This document shows positions 24,240 to 32,724 of a stretch of DNA of 64,000 nucleotides, piece by piece. The position numbers were made by a program, and so were the translations under genes. The stretch is from Sedimentitalea sp042687825 (GTDB taxonomy: Bacteria; Pseudomonadota; Alphaproteobacteria; Rhodobacterales; Rhodobacteraceae), in the NCBI RefSeq assembly GCF_042687825.1, contig NZ_JBHUQE010000001.1, positions 186,001 to 250,000 on the forward strand. Reading direction: 5' to 3'. Under the pieces are notes generated by a model, which had not been told where the DNA came from, searched no databases, and worked only from the letters and a program-made list of their open reading frames with translations. Each line of letters opens with the position of its first letter. Within the stretch, counting starts at the first letter, position 1.

Positions 24240-25198
24240 CCAGCACCTTTCAGACAACCGCCCGCCGCGTCATCCGCACCGAGGCCGACGCCCTGGCCCA
24301 GCTGGAAGCCGGCCTGAACGACGAGTTTGACCGCGCCATCGAGGTTCTGCTGAACGCGCGCGGCCGCGTGATCGTCAGCGGCATGGGCAAATCCGGCCAT
24401 ATCGCTCGGAAGATCGCCGCCACCTTTGCCAGTACTGGAACTCCGGCGCATTTCGTGCATCCGGCCGAGGCCAGCCACGGCGATCTGGGCATGATGGCGC
24501 AGGGCGACGTGGCACTGGTGCTGTCCAATTCGGGCGAAACCCCGGAACTGGCCGATCTGGTCGCCTATACCCGCCGCTTTGCCATCCCCCTGATCGGCGT
24601 CGCCAGCCGGCCGGGTTCGACGCTGCTGCGGCAATCGGACGTGGCGCTGGTCCTGCCCCAGGCCGAAGAGGCCTGCGGCACCGGCATCGTTCCGACCTCG
24701 TCGACAACGATGACCCTGGCGCTGGGCGATGCGCTGGCGGTCGCGCTGATGGAACACCGGGCCTTTACACCCGAGCATTTCCGCGAATTCCACCCTGGCG
24801 GCAAGCTGGGCGCACGCCTGTCCAAAGTGCGCGACCTGATGCATGCCGGCGACGCCCTGCCGCTGGTAGATATGGACACGCCGATGGGCGACACGCTGAT
24901 CGAGATCAGCCAAAAGGGCTTTGGCGTTGCCGGCGTCTGCGCCCCGGACGGTACGCTGGCCGGGATCATCACCGACGGCGATCTGCGCCGCAAGATGGAC
25001 GGGCTACTGACCCATGACGCGGGCCAGGTAATGACCGCAGACCCCACTACGATCGGCCCGGACGCGCTGGCCGAAGAGGCGGTGGCGATCATGAACCAGC
25101 GCAAGATCACCTGCCTGTTTGTACTGGCGCCCGACGGCCCCACAAATCCGCTGGGGTTGTTGCACATCCATGACTGCCTGCGGGTCGGTCTGGGATAG
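24236..25198 (+). CDS. kdsD: D-arabinose 5-phosphate isomerase KdsD/KpsF
   Basis: A 320-residue enzyme converting ribulose 5-phosphate to arabinose 5-phosphate, first step to KDO. An N-terminal SIS domain (RVIVSGMGKSGHIARKIAAT, FVHPAEASHGDLGM, LSNSGETPELADLV) is followed by EFHPGGKLGARL and two CBS domains (LVDMDTPMGDTLIEISQKGF; VMTADPTTIGPDALAEEAVA). This is the full KdsD/GutQ architecture and length. It sits with lptC-lptA-lptB, as in many proteobacteria. KdsB, the next dedicated KDO enzyme, is at 35993-36793. Confidence 0.95.
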   Translation: MTSTFQTTARRVIRTEADALAQLEAGLNDEFDRAIEVLLNARGRVIVSGMGKSGHIARKIAATFASTGTPAHFVHPAEASHGDLGMMAQGDVALVLSNSGETPELADLVAYTRRFAIPLIGVASRPGSTLLRQSDVALVLPQAEEACGTGIVPTSSTTMTLALGDALAVALMEHRAFTPEHFREFHPGGKLGARLSKVRDLMHAGDALPLVDMDTPMGDTLIEISQKGFGVAGVCAPDGTLAGIITDGDLRRKMDGLLTHDAGQVMTADPTTIGPDALAEEAVAIMNQRKITCLFVLAPDGPTNPLGLLHIHDCLRVGLG

Positions 25199-25211
25199 GG
25201 CGGGCGCGACG

Positions 25212-25811
25212 GTGGATCGCTATTCGCGCCTGGTGGCCTTTTTCAAGGTGCTGCTTCCGCTGGCGGCCCTGGCCATCTTGGCAACGCTGTTCCTGTTGTC
25301 GCGCAGTCAGGACATCTCGACGACAATCCCCTTTACCGAGGCCGACGTAACGAGCCGTATGCGCGACCAGCAGGTCACCAAACCGTTCTTTTCCGGCACC
25401 ACGGCCAAGGGCGAGGAAATCCTGGTCTCTGCCGACGCGGCACGTCCAGGCGGCCAGGGCGACCCAGGCAGCGCCAACAATCTCTCGGCCCGCATCAAGC
25501 TGGCCGACGGACGGCAGATCAAGCTGAAATCCGAGACCGGCTCGGTCAACCCGATTTCGGATATGGCAACGTTTCAGGGCAATGTCCGCATCGCCACCTC
25601 GACTGGCCTGGTGGTCTTGACAGACATGCTGGACACGGCGCTCAGCGGCATCGACGCCCGCAGCAAGGGCGAGGTCACGGCCACCGGCCCAATGGGTGAT
25701 CTGACAGCGGGACAGATGCAGATCACATCGAAAAGCGACAGCGACGATGTCCATGTGCTTTTCAAGAATGGCGTTAAGCTGATATACCGTCCGAAACAGC
25801 CGGAAAGATAA
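25212..25811 (+). CDS. lptC: LPS export protein LptC
   Basis: A 199-residue bitopic inner-membrane protein. GTG 25212 is the probable start, giving an N-terminus of VDRYSRLVAFFKVLLPLAAL, with the membrane helix through LAILATLFLLS. The periplasmic part is the LptC/OstA beta-jellyroll (GEEILVSADAARP; NPISDMATFQGNVRIATSTG; LVVLTDMLDTAL). LptC passes LPS from LptBFG to LptA. It sits directly ahead of lptA and lptB. Sequence is divergent, as usual for LptC, so context carries part of the call. Confidence 0.9.
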   Translation: MDRYSRLVAFFKVLLPLAALAILATLFLLSRSQDISTTIPFTEADVTSRMRDQQVTKPFFSGTTAKGEEILVSADAARPGGQGDPGSANNLSARIKLADGRQIKLKSETGSVNPISDMATFQGNVRIATSTGLVVLTDMLDTALSGIDARSKGEVTATGPMGDLTAGQMQITSKSDSDDVHVLFKNGVKLIYRPKQPER

Positions 25812-25814
25812 CGA

Positions 25815-26309
25815 GTGAACCGTCTCAGCGCCCTCATTTTGTGCCTGTCACTCGCCGCTGGTAGCGCCCAGGCGCAGTCGCGGGACACCCGCGTGGCCTT
25901 TGGCGCGATCAAGGCCGACACCAGCCTGCCCGTCGAGGTGACGGCGGATGAACTGGCGGTCAACCAGTCCGACGGGTCGGCCGAATTCACCGGAAATGTT
26001 CGGGTCAGCCAGGGCGTCATGCGTCTGAGCGCCGACCGGGTTCAGGTGATCTATAACCAGGACGAGAGCGGGGTCGAAAGGCTGCAGGCGACCGGCGATG
26101 TGGTGCTGGTAAATGGCCCGGATGCCGCCCAGGCCGATCGGGCAGATTACAGCATCGACACCGGCGTGATCGTGATGACGGGCAATGTTCTGTTGACCCA
26201 GGGGCCAAACGCGCTGACCTCGGAAAGAATGACGGTGAACCTGACCACCGGCACCGCCAACATGTCGGGCCGGGTCAAAACCATCCTGCAAACGGGCGAA
26301 GACCAATGA
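25815..26309 (+). CDS. lptA: LPS transport periplasmic protein LptA
   Basis: A 164-residue periplasmic protein with signal peptide (LSALILCLSLAAGSAQA), starting at GTG 25815, 3 bp after lptC. The OstA/LptA repeat is visible: PVEVTADELAVNQSDGSAEF, TGNVRVSQGVMRLSADRVQV, then GDVVLVNGPDAAQADRADY and MTGNVLLTQGPNALTSERM. LptA builds the periplasmic bridge for LPS. The stop overlaps the lptB start by 4 bp. Confidence 0.93.
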   Translation: MNRLSALILCLSLAAGSAQAQSRDTRVAFGAIKADTSLPVEVTADELAVNQSDGSAEFTGNVRVSQGVMRLSADRVQVIYNQDESGVERLQATGDVVLVNGPDAAQADRADYSIDTGVIVMTGNVLLTQGPNALTSERMTVNLTTGTANMSGRVKTILQTGEDQ

Positions 26310-27064
26310 AGACGCCGAATCTCAAGGTGACCAAAGGTACATCCGGCCTGCGCATCGAGCATCTGCGCAAGTCCTTTCGCAAAAAGGTCGTTATCCGCGA
26401 TGTCACCATGGCGGTGGAGCGGGGCCAGGTCGCTGCCCTGCTGGGCCCCAACGGATCGGGCAAGACCACCACCTTTTACGCCATCGCCGGGCTGGTCTTT
26501 CCCGAGGCGGGCCGCGTCACCATTGACGGCCAGGTCGTGACCAATCTGCCAATGTACCGCCGTGCCCGGCTGGGCATCGGGTATCTGCCCCAGGAGATGT
26601 CGATCTTTCGCGGTCTCAGCGTCGAGGACAACATCTCGGCGGTGCTGGACATCAGCCAGCGCGATCATCACAAGCGCCGCGAGCGGCTCGAAGAACTGCT
26701 GTCGGATTTCTCGATCGAGCACCTGCGCCGGGCCCCGGCATTGGCGCTGTCGGGCGGCGAACGTCGGCGTGTCGAGATTGCCAGATGCCTTGCAGCGGAT
26801 CCGAAATACCTGCTGCTGGACGAACCCTTTGCCGGCGTCGACCCGATTTCGGTTGGCGATATCCGTCACCTGGTCGCCGACCTGAAAAAACGCGGCATCG
26901 GCGTGCTGATCACCGATCACAACGTGCGCGAGACGCTGGAAATCGTCGATCACGCTTATATTCTGCATGACGGACAGGTTCTGATGTCCGGCACGCCCGC
27001 CGAGGTCGTGGAAAACGAGAATGTGCGACGCGTCTACCTGGGCGAGAATTTCCGCATTTCGTGA
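26306..27064 (+). CDS. lptB: LPS export ABC ATPase LptB
   Basis: A 252-residue ABC ATPase of the LptBFG extractor. Walker A is LLGPNGSGKTTTFYAIAG, the Q-loop GYLPQEMSIFRGLSVEDNIS, the signature ALSGGERRRVEIARCLA and Walker B KYLLLDEPFAGVDPISVGDI; the switch histidine is in LITDHNVRETL. LptB-specific features are the PQEMSIFR segment and the closing VRRVYLGENFRI. It is the last gene of the lptC-A-B unit. Unlike in gammaproteobacteria, rpoN does not follow; the next gene is hpf. Confidence 0.97.
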   Translation: MKTPNLKVTKGTSGLRIEHLRKSFRKKVVIRDVTMAVERGQVAALLGPNGSGKTTTFYAIAGLVFPEAGRVTIDGQVVTNLPMYRRARLGIGYLPQEMSIFRGLSVEDNISAVLDISQRDHHKRRERLEELLSDFSIEHLRRAPALALSGGERRRVEIARCLAADPKYLLLDEPFAGVDPISVGDIRHLVADLKKRGIGVLITDHNVRETLEIVDHAYILHDGQVLMSGTPAEVVENENVRRVYLGENFRIS

Positions 27065-27118
27065 CCCTCCGTGAGGAAATGCAGGTCGCTCTCCGACAAA
27101 AAATGATACGCCTTTGCA

Positions 27119-27148
27119 TTGACTCTGACCGTGACTGTCGCCTCAAAT
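27119..27148 (+). promoter_or_regulatory. Possible promoter ahead of hpf
   Basis: TTGACT at 27119 and TCAAAT at 27143 are separated by 18 bp. The -35 is good, the -10 weak. It would give an mRNA leader of roughly 155 bases before hpf. The rest of the 27065-27312 gap shows no gene or terminator. Confidence 0.3.
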
Positions 27149-27312
27149 GGACTCATGGCAAGTGCACAATCTGATGCAGCGACTGGAACTACCTTCGGCG
27201 CAAGTGTGGTACCTGTGTATCATTTCGCACTGCCAACCCCTCTCATCCGGCCATGACGTCTGCGCGGCCAATGCCTGCCGCGATGCCGGGTGAATAAAAT
27301 GAAGGAGAACAG

Positions 27313-27876
27313 ATGCGTTACCAAATCAGCGGAAAACAGATCGATATTGGCGAAGCTCTGCAGACGCACGTCAAGACCGAACTGAACGAAGTGGTACAGA
27401 AATATGCGGAACGGCCGACCGGCGCCAACGTGATCTTCTCTCGCGCGGCCAGCGAATTTGTCTGTGAGGCGACCATTCACCTGTCGACGGGTCTGAATGC
27501 CACCGCCAAGGCCCACGCGCACGAGATTTACGCCGCCTTCGAAGGCTGCGCCGAGAAGCTGGAAAAGCAGTTGCGCCGCTACAAGCGCAGGTTGAAAGAC
27601 CATCACAAAGACCGCTCGGAACCGGTTGAACTCTTTGGCGCGTCCTCGTATATCCTCGCCTCGGAAGAACAGGCCGAGGATGCCGAACCGGCCTCGCTGC
27701 AGCCGATCATTGTCGCCGAGATGGAAACACAGATACCGTCGTTGTCTGTGGGCGAAGCCGTGATGCAGATGGAGCTGGCCGGTGCACCGATCCTGGTTTT
27801 CCGCAACGAAGGCAAAGAGGGGTTGAACGTGGTGTATCGCCGGGATGACGGCAACATCGGGTGGATCGACCCCTGA
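27313..27876 (+). CDS. hpf: Ribosome hibernation promoting factor, long form
   Basis: A 187-residue long HPF. The N-terminal domain (about 1-100) begins MRYQISGKQIDIGEALQTHV and binds the ribosomal decoding site. The C-terminal domain (about 130-187; PIIVAEMETQIPSLSVGEAV, then AGAPILVFRNEGKEGLNVVY) makes the dimer contact that joins two 70S ribosomes. The strong site GAAGGAG precedes the ATG. It lies between lptB and ptsN, the standard position but without rpoN. Confidence 0.95.
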   Translation: MRYQISGKQIDIGEALQTHVKTELNEVVQKYAERPTGANVIFSRAASEFVCEATIHLSTGLNATAKAHAHEIYAAFEGCAEKLEKQLRRYKRRLKDHHKDRSEPVELFGASSYILASEEQAEDAEPASLQPIIVAEMETQIPSLSVGEAVMQMELAGAPILVFRNEGKEGLNVVYRRDDGNIGWIDP

Positions 27877-27929
27877 CCGCCGCAGATTGACCCGGCGTGC
27901 CGCCAGGCGCGCCAGAGGAGAGCGCGACC

Positions 27930-28394
27930 ATGGAACTGTCCAGAATTCTGAAACCTGATGCCGTAAAGGTGTTTTCAGCCGCTTCCAGCAAGAAGCGGCT
28001 GTTCCAGGAACTGGGCGATGTGGCCAACAGCGCCTATGGGCTGGACGCCGGCTCGACGGTCGACGCATTGCTGGACCGTGAAAGCCTTGGTCCCACCGGC
28101 GTTGGTCATGGCGTCGCGCTGCCGCATGCCCGCTTGGCTGGTCTGGACCGCGTGGTCGGCGTTTTCATCATGCTGGAAAAACCCATCGATTTCGGGTCCG
28201 TGGACCGTCAGCCGGTCGATATCGCCTTTGCCCTGTTCGCCCCCGAAGATGCCGGTGTCGAGCATCTCAAGGCACTGGCGCTGGTCTCGCGCACCCTGCG
28301 CGAGCCCGCCCTCTGCTCCAAGCTGCGGGCCAATCTCGACCCCACGACACTGTATGCTCTGCTGACCGAGGCGCAGTCCAGCCAGGCCGCCTAG
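27930..28394 (+). CDS. ptsN: Nitrogen-PTS EIIA protein PtsN
   Basis: A 154-residue EIIA(Ntr). ATG 27930 has GAGGAG 9 bp upstream. The phosphorylated histidine lies in GVGHGVALPHARLAG (about residue 66). Other PTS EIIA segments are KKRLFQELGDVANSAYGLD, FGSVDRQPVDIAFALFAPED and LALVSRTLREPALCSKLRA. It is regulatory and does not transport sugar; the family reads PEP/nitrogen status. It directly follows hpf, and converges with the sulfotransferase gene, whose stop is 19 bp away. Confidence 0.95.
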   Translation: MELSRILKPDAVKVFSAASSKKRLFQELGDVANSAYGLDAGSTVDALLDRESLGPTGVGHGVALPHARLAGLDRVVGVFIMLEKPIDFGSVDRQPVDIAFALFAPEDAGVEHLKALALVSRTLREPALCSKLRANLDPTTLYALLTEAQSSQAA

Positions 28395-28413
28395 GCCGGC
28401 GGCACAGGCCGTT

Positions 28414-29844
28414 TCAGTCCCCGCGCCAAGGGCCAAAGCCGAACATCATATAGTCGCGCTGATAGACCGTGGCGATACGTGCCTCGAGCGTATCGTCGTA
28501 GATTTGCGCCAAATCGAAAGGCGTATCCGGCGCGAACCTCGCCAATGGGGGCGCGGCATCCCGCCCGGTCAATGCGGCGAGTACAGGCAGAATCGCGGCC
28601 AAATCCCCTTCGCGCAGCACGAAATCAGGTTGGGCAAAGTCGGCAAAACCCGCCAGCGCTGCCGCCTGGGTGCCCCAGGCGGCATCCGGGCGCATCGCGA
28701 CCTGACCGGCCAGACTGGCCTGCACAAAGTCGAGAAACCGATCAAAGGCCGCGCGGTGGCGGGTCAGATCATAACCCGCCCCTGGTCCGTCTTTCGGCAG
28801 TTTCAGTTGAAACTGGCGCCGCAGGGTCTGACGCAGACGGCCATCGCCCTTGCTCGGCGACAGGACACGCTGACAGAACACCGCATGCGCCCGCGCCGCC
28901 GGATGGCGCAGCACGGTAAAGCTGCGATGCCCGGGATGGCGGCGTTTCCAATGCCGCAGGCGTTTCTGGTTCAACCCGCGCCCCAGTTCCGACGGCGCCG
29001 CACCATCCAGAGCCGCAAGCCAATCCGCAATCTCGGTATCGGGACCGCCGGGCACTGGCATGTACAACAGCGGCGCCCGGGCGGCGGTAACATAGCCGGG
29101 CACGGCCGGCCCGCGCCGGGGTTCGAAATTCGGCATGTGCGCAAGGTTGAACCACTCCATCCCGGCCAGCGCCTCGGCCATCTCGTCGGGATTGGTCACC
29201 TTGGCCGCGATCGGGCCGGGATTCTGCGGCTTGAGACTGGGGTCCAGCCCGTCCAGCCGGCCCGCCACGCCCAGCCACTGCGCCAGCCCGTTGATCGCGG
29301 CGACATCCTGCAGGTCCTCGTATGCCAGGTGAAAGGCGGTCTGCCCGGTGATCTGCAACCGGTTTTGCAACGCCGCCCGAAACGCCTGCTGAATCTCGAG
29401 ATGGCGCACGAACTCGTCAGCCAGAAATGTGATCCTAGTTTCCTTGCGCCGCTTGATATCGGTCAGCTTCCACTGCCCGGTCGCCTTGGCGATCTTCCAG
29501 GACACGTAGCTGTCCAGCGGGTTGCGGGTCAGCACGATCTTGCCGCATCGCGGGTCGTGCAGAATCTGGTCCAGGACACGGGGATCGTGATCGTGAAAAT
29601 ACCGAAAACCGCCCAGCGCAGCGGGCACCGCGCGCACAGCCGCGATCAGCGCGGCCGGATCGGCATCGCGCTGCGGTCGGGTGACACCCAGGATATCGGA
29701 ACGGTTCGGATAGCCAATGAAATGCGGGTTGAACGCCTCGCCGAAACACTGGACCCCATCAATCGCGTTCAGATTGGATTCCAGAAAATTGGATCCGGTG
29801 CGCATCTCGGCAAACAACACGAAAAAATCGAAGGGACCCGGCAT
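28414..29844 (-). CDS. Sulfotransferase-family protein with two sulfotransferase-like halves
   Basis: A 476-residue cytoplasmic protein. The N-terminal half is a clear PAPS-dependent sulfotransferase: a 5'-phosphosulfate loop EMRTGSNFLESNLN near residue 13-26 and a 3'-phosphate motif VLTRNPLDSYVSWKIAK near 104-120, like the NodH/Stf family. The C-terminal half repeats the pattern in weaker form: PLLYMPVPGGPDTEIADWL (about 258-276) resembles the loop of the Sulfotransfer_2 family, and FTVLRHPAARAHAVF (about 309-323) the second motif. It ends the glycan operon, 6 bp after the GT14 gene. The acceptor is unknown; a surface sugar is likely from context. Whether the second half is active is uncertain. 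Confidence 0.8.
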   Translation of the reverse strand: MPGPFDFFVLFAEMRTGSNFLESNLNAIDGVQCFGEAFNPHFIGYPNRSDILGVTRPQRDADPAALIAAVRAVPAALGGFRYFHDHDPRVLDQILHDPRCGKIVLTRNPLDSYVSWKIAKATGQWKLTDIKRRKETRITFLADEFVRHLEIQQAFRAALQNRLQITGQTAFHLAYEDLQDVAAINGLAQWLGVAGRLDGLDPSLKPQNPGPIAAKVTNPDEMAEALAGMEWFNLAHMPNFEPRRGPAVPGYVTAARAPLLYMPVPGGPDTEIADWLAALDGAAPSELGRGLNQKRLRHWKRRHPGHRSFTVLRHPAARAHAVFCQRVLSPSKGDGRLRQTLRRQFQLKLPKDGPGAGYDLTRHRAAFDRFLDFVQASLAGQVAMRPDAAWGTQAAALAGFADFAQPDFVLREGDLAAILPVLAALTGRDAAPPLARFAPDTPFDLAQIYDDTLEARIATVYQRDYMMFGFGPWRGD

Positions 29845-29850
29845 CGCGCG

Positions 29851-31548
29851 CTATCGCACCAGATAGGGTTTGCGCGGCGTCTTGGGCGCCCTCAACGCCG
29901 CCGGATCGACCGGGAAATCGCCCGTCAGATAGGGGTGCATACCCTGATTTTTGAGATTCTGCAGGAATTTTCCAAAGCCCGCCAGATCGACCATGTTAGG
30001 AGCCTCGGTCAGATGATTGGGACGCGTGTCGGCGATCTCGTCGATGATCGCCTGCAAATTCGCCATCGGTGCATCGACAAAATCGGCCAGGTTCCAGATG
30101 CGCACCTTGGCCCGTGTCGCGGGCGATCCAAGGTGTTGGAGATAGACGTTTTCGATTTTTTGCAATCGGGCCGCCTCCTTGCGCAGATCGGCGAAATTGC
30201 GGTTTGAGTGAAACAGCGGCAGCGCCCAGGCACCAGATATCACCGAAATATGAGCGTTTGGATCGCGCACCAGCATCCCGGTGATCTGCTGATTGTCGCC
30301 GGGTCCGAACTGAAAACACTGACGTTCGCCCCGGGTGTTCCAGATCAGACTGCACAGAAAGGCCTCGGGGGCATAGTCGCGTTTTCGCGCGCTGTCGCTC
30401 AGCCCGCCCTTATACAGGGTCCGGTCACCGTGGAAACCGACCCTATCCGGCGCAAACAGATGGCCATGTACCCGGGCACCCGTGGCCCGCTCGAGCCAGG
30501 TTTCGAAATCGCTGAACAGATCGACAAACCCCTGAAATACCGAATAGGGGGATGCGGTCGGGCGCGTATTCCGACTGCGCCGCGGCAACCGGCTCTGCAT
30601 GTACAGGCCAGAGCGCCCGCGCAGACGCCGCTCGGCGGCGCGGGCAAAGACGCGGTCGATCTTGCCGGGATTCAGGCTGCCTTGGCCCGGCGCGACGGGC
30701 TTGCCCGACAGGAACGCCTTGTACAGGCGATCCGCTCCCGGCCAGATCTTGCGCGCAACGAAATGGCCGGAGCCACGCAGCAAATGCAGGTGATCGTCAT
30801 AAAAGACATGCGGCTTGCCCTGGTGGTCGAACTTGGAAAGGGTCAGCGACCGGCTTTCGATATCGGTCGAATAGCGCCGCACCAGCGTCTGGAAATAGCT
30901 TTCATCCGGAATCCAGACATGCCGGAAATAGCGGTCATGTGCGGCCCGGTTCGGATCCTGCAGAATTGCCGACAGGGTCTGGCGCGTCAGGCACCACCAC
31001 TGGCTGCCCATATGCGGCACCAATCCCTCGGGTATTCGTCGGCGCAGGCGCAGTCGGCGCTGCAGCGCGACATAGCGATCAAACAGATAGCGGTTCTTCT
31101 TCCACGAAAACGGGAAACGCAGGGTGAATCGTTCCTGTTCCAGCCCACCAACCGTCCAGGGCACATCCGACGTGGTCGCGCTTTCGATAAAATCCGTGCG
31201 TGGATGCGCGGTCAGATAATCCATCAGTTCCGACACCGGCCGCAGTGGCAGACAGGCCCCCGAGGTCAGGTACACGTGATGCACCTGGGCAAAACTGTCC
31301 AACAGCAACTCGGACGCCGATTGCGACGCCGCGACGATGCCCCAGGTGCCCCATTCGCAGCGGTGACGGCGGCAGAAGCGCACCAGCGGATCATCCGCCA
31401 AATCCGCCTGGAACGCCCGGTATTCAGCCAGCGGCACCTGGGAATCCACATGCAGCACAACCGGGCAACCGGCGCCGGTCCAGTGCCGGACGATTTGCGC
31501 GGCCCGATCCAGATCCCGGTGCACCAGCATCGCGACCCCGAGGCTCAT
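29851..31548 (-). CDS. GT14 (core-2/I-branching) glycosyltransferase with DUF5928 C-terminus
   Basis: A 565-residue protein. ATG 31548 with GGGGAG upstream is chosen over an in-frame start at 31626. The N-terminal part (about 1-260) is a core-2/I-branching N-acetylglucosaminyltransferase fold: SLGVAMLVHRDLDRAAQIVR, VVLHVDSQVPLAEYRAF, VYLTSGACLPLRPVSELMDY, and the characteristic HMGSQWWCLTRQTLSAIL. The C-terminal half (about 300-565; FVDLFSDFETWLERATGARV; LCSLIWNTRGERQCFQFGPG) matches what is listed as DUF5928 in Rhodobacterales. The start overlaps the upstream GT2 gene by 4 bp. Donor and acceptor are unknown. Confidence 0.85.
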   Translation of the reverse strand: MSLGVAMLVHRDLDRAAQIVRHWTGAGCPVVLHVDSQVPLAEYRAFQADLADDPLVRFCRRHRCEWGTWGIVAASQSASELLLDSFAQVHHVYLTSGACLPLRPVSELMDYLTAHPRTDFIESATTSDVPWTVGGLEQERFTLRFPFSWKKNRYLFDRYVALQRRLRLRRRIPEGLVPHMGSQWWCLTRQTLSAILQDPNRAAHDRYFRHVWIPDESYFQTLVRRYSTDIESRSLTLSKFDHQGKPHVFYDDHLHLLRGSGHFVARKIWPGADRLYKAFLSGKPVAPGQGSLNPGKIDRVFARAAERRLRGRSGLYMQSRLPRRSRNTRPTASPYSVFQGFVDLFSDFETWLERATGARVHGHLFAPDRVGFHGDRTLYKGGLSDSARKRDYAPEAFLCSLIWNTRGERQCFQFGPGDNQQITGMLVRDPNAHISVISGAWALPLFHSNRNFADLRKEAARLQKIENVYLQHLGSPATRAKVRIWNLADFVDAPMANLQAIIDEIADTRPNHLTEAPNMVDLAGFGKFLQNLKNQGMHPYLTGDFPVDPAALRAPKTPRKPYLVR

Positions 31549-32555
31549 GCCCAGCTCCCCTTGGAAATCAGGCCCAGAACCTCGAGCTGACGCCAGTTCA
31601 GGTATTTCTCGCTCCACTCGCACCACAAGTCTGTTTGATCCTCTAGCCCCGCCGCATAGGCGCTATATTCCGAGGAATTAGCATAGTGCTGATTGCGCGC
31701 CAGTTCTTCGGCCGCCTTGACGGAAAACGTATCCAGAAATTTCGGATGCAACAGGACACCGCTGGCCTTTTCGCCGCCCCATTCCTCGTAAACCTGGTTC
31801 AGCCCGCGCGGCAGCAGCGCGTGGGTCGAACTGACATAGGCATAGCGCCGGTCCCATTTCACCAACGGAATCTTGTTCAGGGCCGGGGCCTTTTTCGGCG
31901 TATCAGAGAAAAAGACCCGACTGCGCGGCCCGCCCTGAATCCACAGGTTGCCATAGCGCGGGTTCTTTTTCAGCGTATAGTTGCCACTGTCAAACCAGGC
32001 CGCGATCTCCATCGGGTTGTGTCCCGGCTGATAGGGCTGTGCGTCCAGCCGCCCCTTGGGGTACATGTCCAGCAACATCGCGCCAAAGCTGCGGATCGAG
32101 GACTGGTCCAACCAGTCGGTCAGCGCCGGCAGCGGACGCGTATCGCAGAACGGATAGACCAGGAATTCATCCGGATCGACCACCAGGGTCCAGTGACCAT
32201 GCCCATGGCGCCGCTGCAGCCCGTTCAGCCAGTCGATCCCGAAGCCGGCCGATTTATAGCTGGCGTGGGTGTGCCAGACCGAGACGTCCGGCTGCGCCGC
32301 CAGATAGGCGCCGGACCCGTCCTTGCTGTCATTGTCGACGATCAGGAAATGGCCGATGCCCAGCCGCCGGTAATAGTCCAGAAAGTAGGGCAGGCGAACC
32401 TGTTCATTGCGAATGCTGCTGAACAGCAGAATGTCATCCGGGGCGATCTGATCGGTGCGGTCGCAAAGCGTGCGCAACTCGCGGGATTTTCGTACAGCGC
32501 GGAACAGACGGCGCCGACGCCGAACCCGCATACGGTAAGAATCCCAAAGTCCCAC
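31545..32555 (-). CDS. Glycosyltransferase family 2 protein, paralogue B
   Basis: A 336-residue protein from GTG 32555 (ATG 32531 is the alternative). The longer N-terminus is favoured because it aligns with its neighbour: both have W-x-x-YRMR followed by an RRRRL-like stretch. The domain is the Glyco_tranf_2_4 type: SIRNEQVRLPYFLDYYRRLG, HFLIVDNDSKDGSGAYL, VVDPDEFLVYPFCDTRPLP. DPD is the metal-binding DxD. It ends EVLGLISKGSW, again like the neighbour. It overlaps the GT14 gene by 4 bp. The frame is open far upstream, to 32966, but that part overlaps the neighbouring gene. Confidence 0.85.
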   Translation of the reverse strand: MGLWDSYRMRVRRRRRLFRAVRKSRELRTLCDRTDQIAPDDILLFSSIRNEQVRLPYFLDYYRRLGIGHFLIVDNDSKDGSGAYLAAQPDVSVWHTHASYKSAGFGIDWLNGLQRRHGHGHWTLVVDPDEFLVYPFCDTRPLPALTDWLDQSSIRSFGAMLLDMYPKGRLDAQPYQPGHNPMEIAAWFDSGNYTLKKNPRYGNLWIQGGPRSRVFFSDTPKKAPALNKIPLVKWDRRYAYVSSTHALLPRGLNQVYEEWGGEKASGVLLHPKFLDTFSVKAAEELARNQHYANSSEYSAYAAGLEDQTDLWCEWSEKYLNWRQLEVLGLISKGSWA

Positions 32556-32724
32556 GTTCTGTCCAATCCGACCATATCCGCAGCGCCGCAATCCCGGCGT
32601 GCGACGCCATTGACCGGCTCGCCTGTGCAGCGCGCAACATGTTACAGTTTTGTTTATTGAATCATAGAATTTAGAAAGCGTTACAAGGCAAGGGGAAAAT
32701 CCGGGACCCCGAAGCGGCGGGTCG
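32556..32724 (-). promoter_or_regulatory. AT-rich spacer with a possible promoter for the GT2-GT14-sulfotransferase genes
   Basis: A 169-bp gap between the two GT2 genes. Around 32640-32700 it is clearly richer in A and T than its surroundings. On the minus strand TATGAT (32661-32666) could be a -10, with TTGTAA or TTGCCT upstream at poor spacings (14 or 19 bp). No gene is visible. It may give the last three genes their own promoter. Confidence 0.3.
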
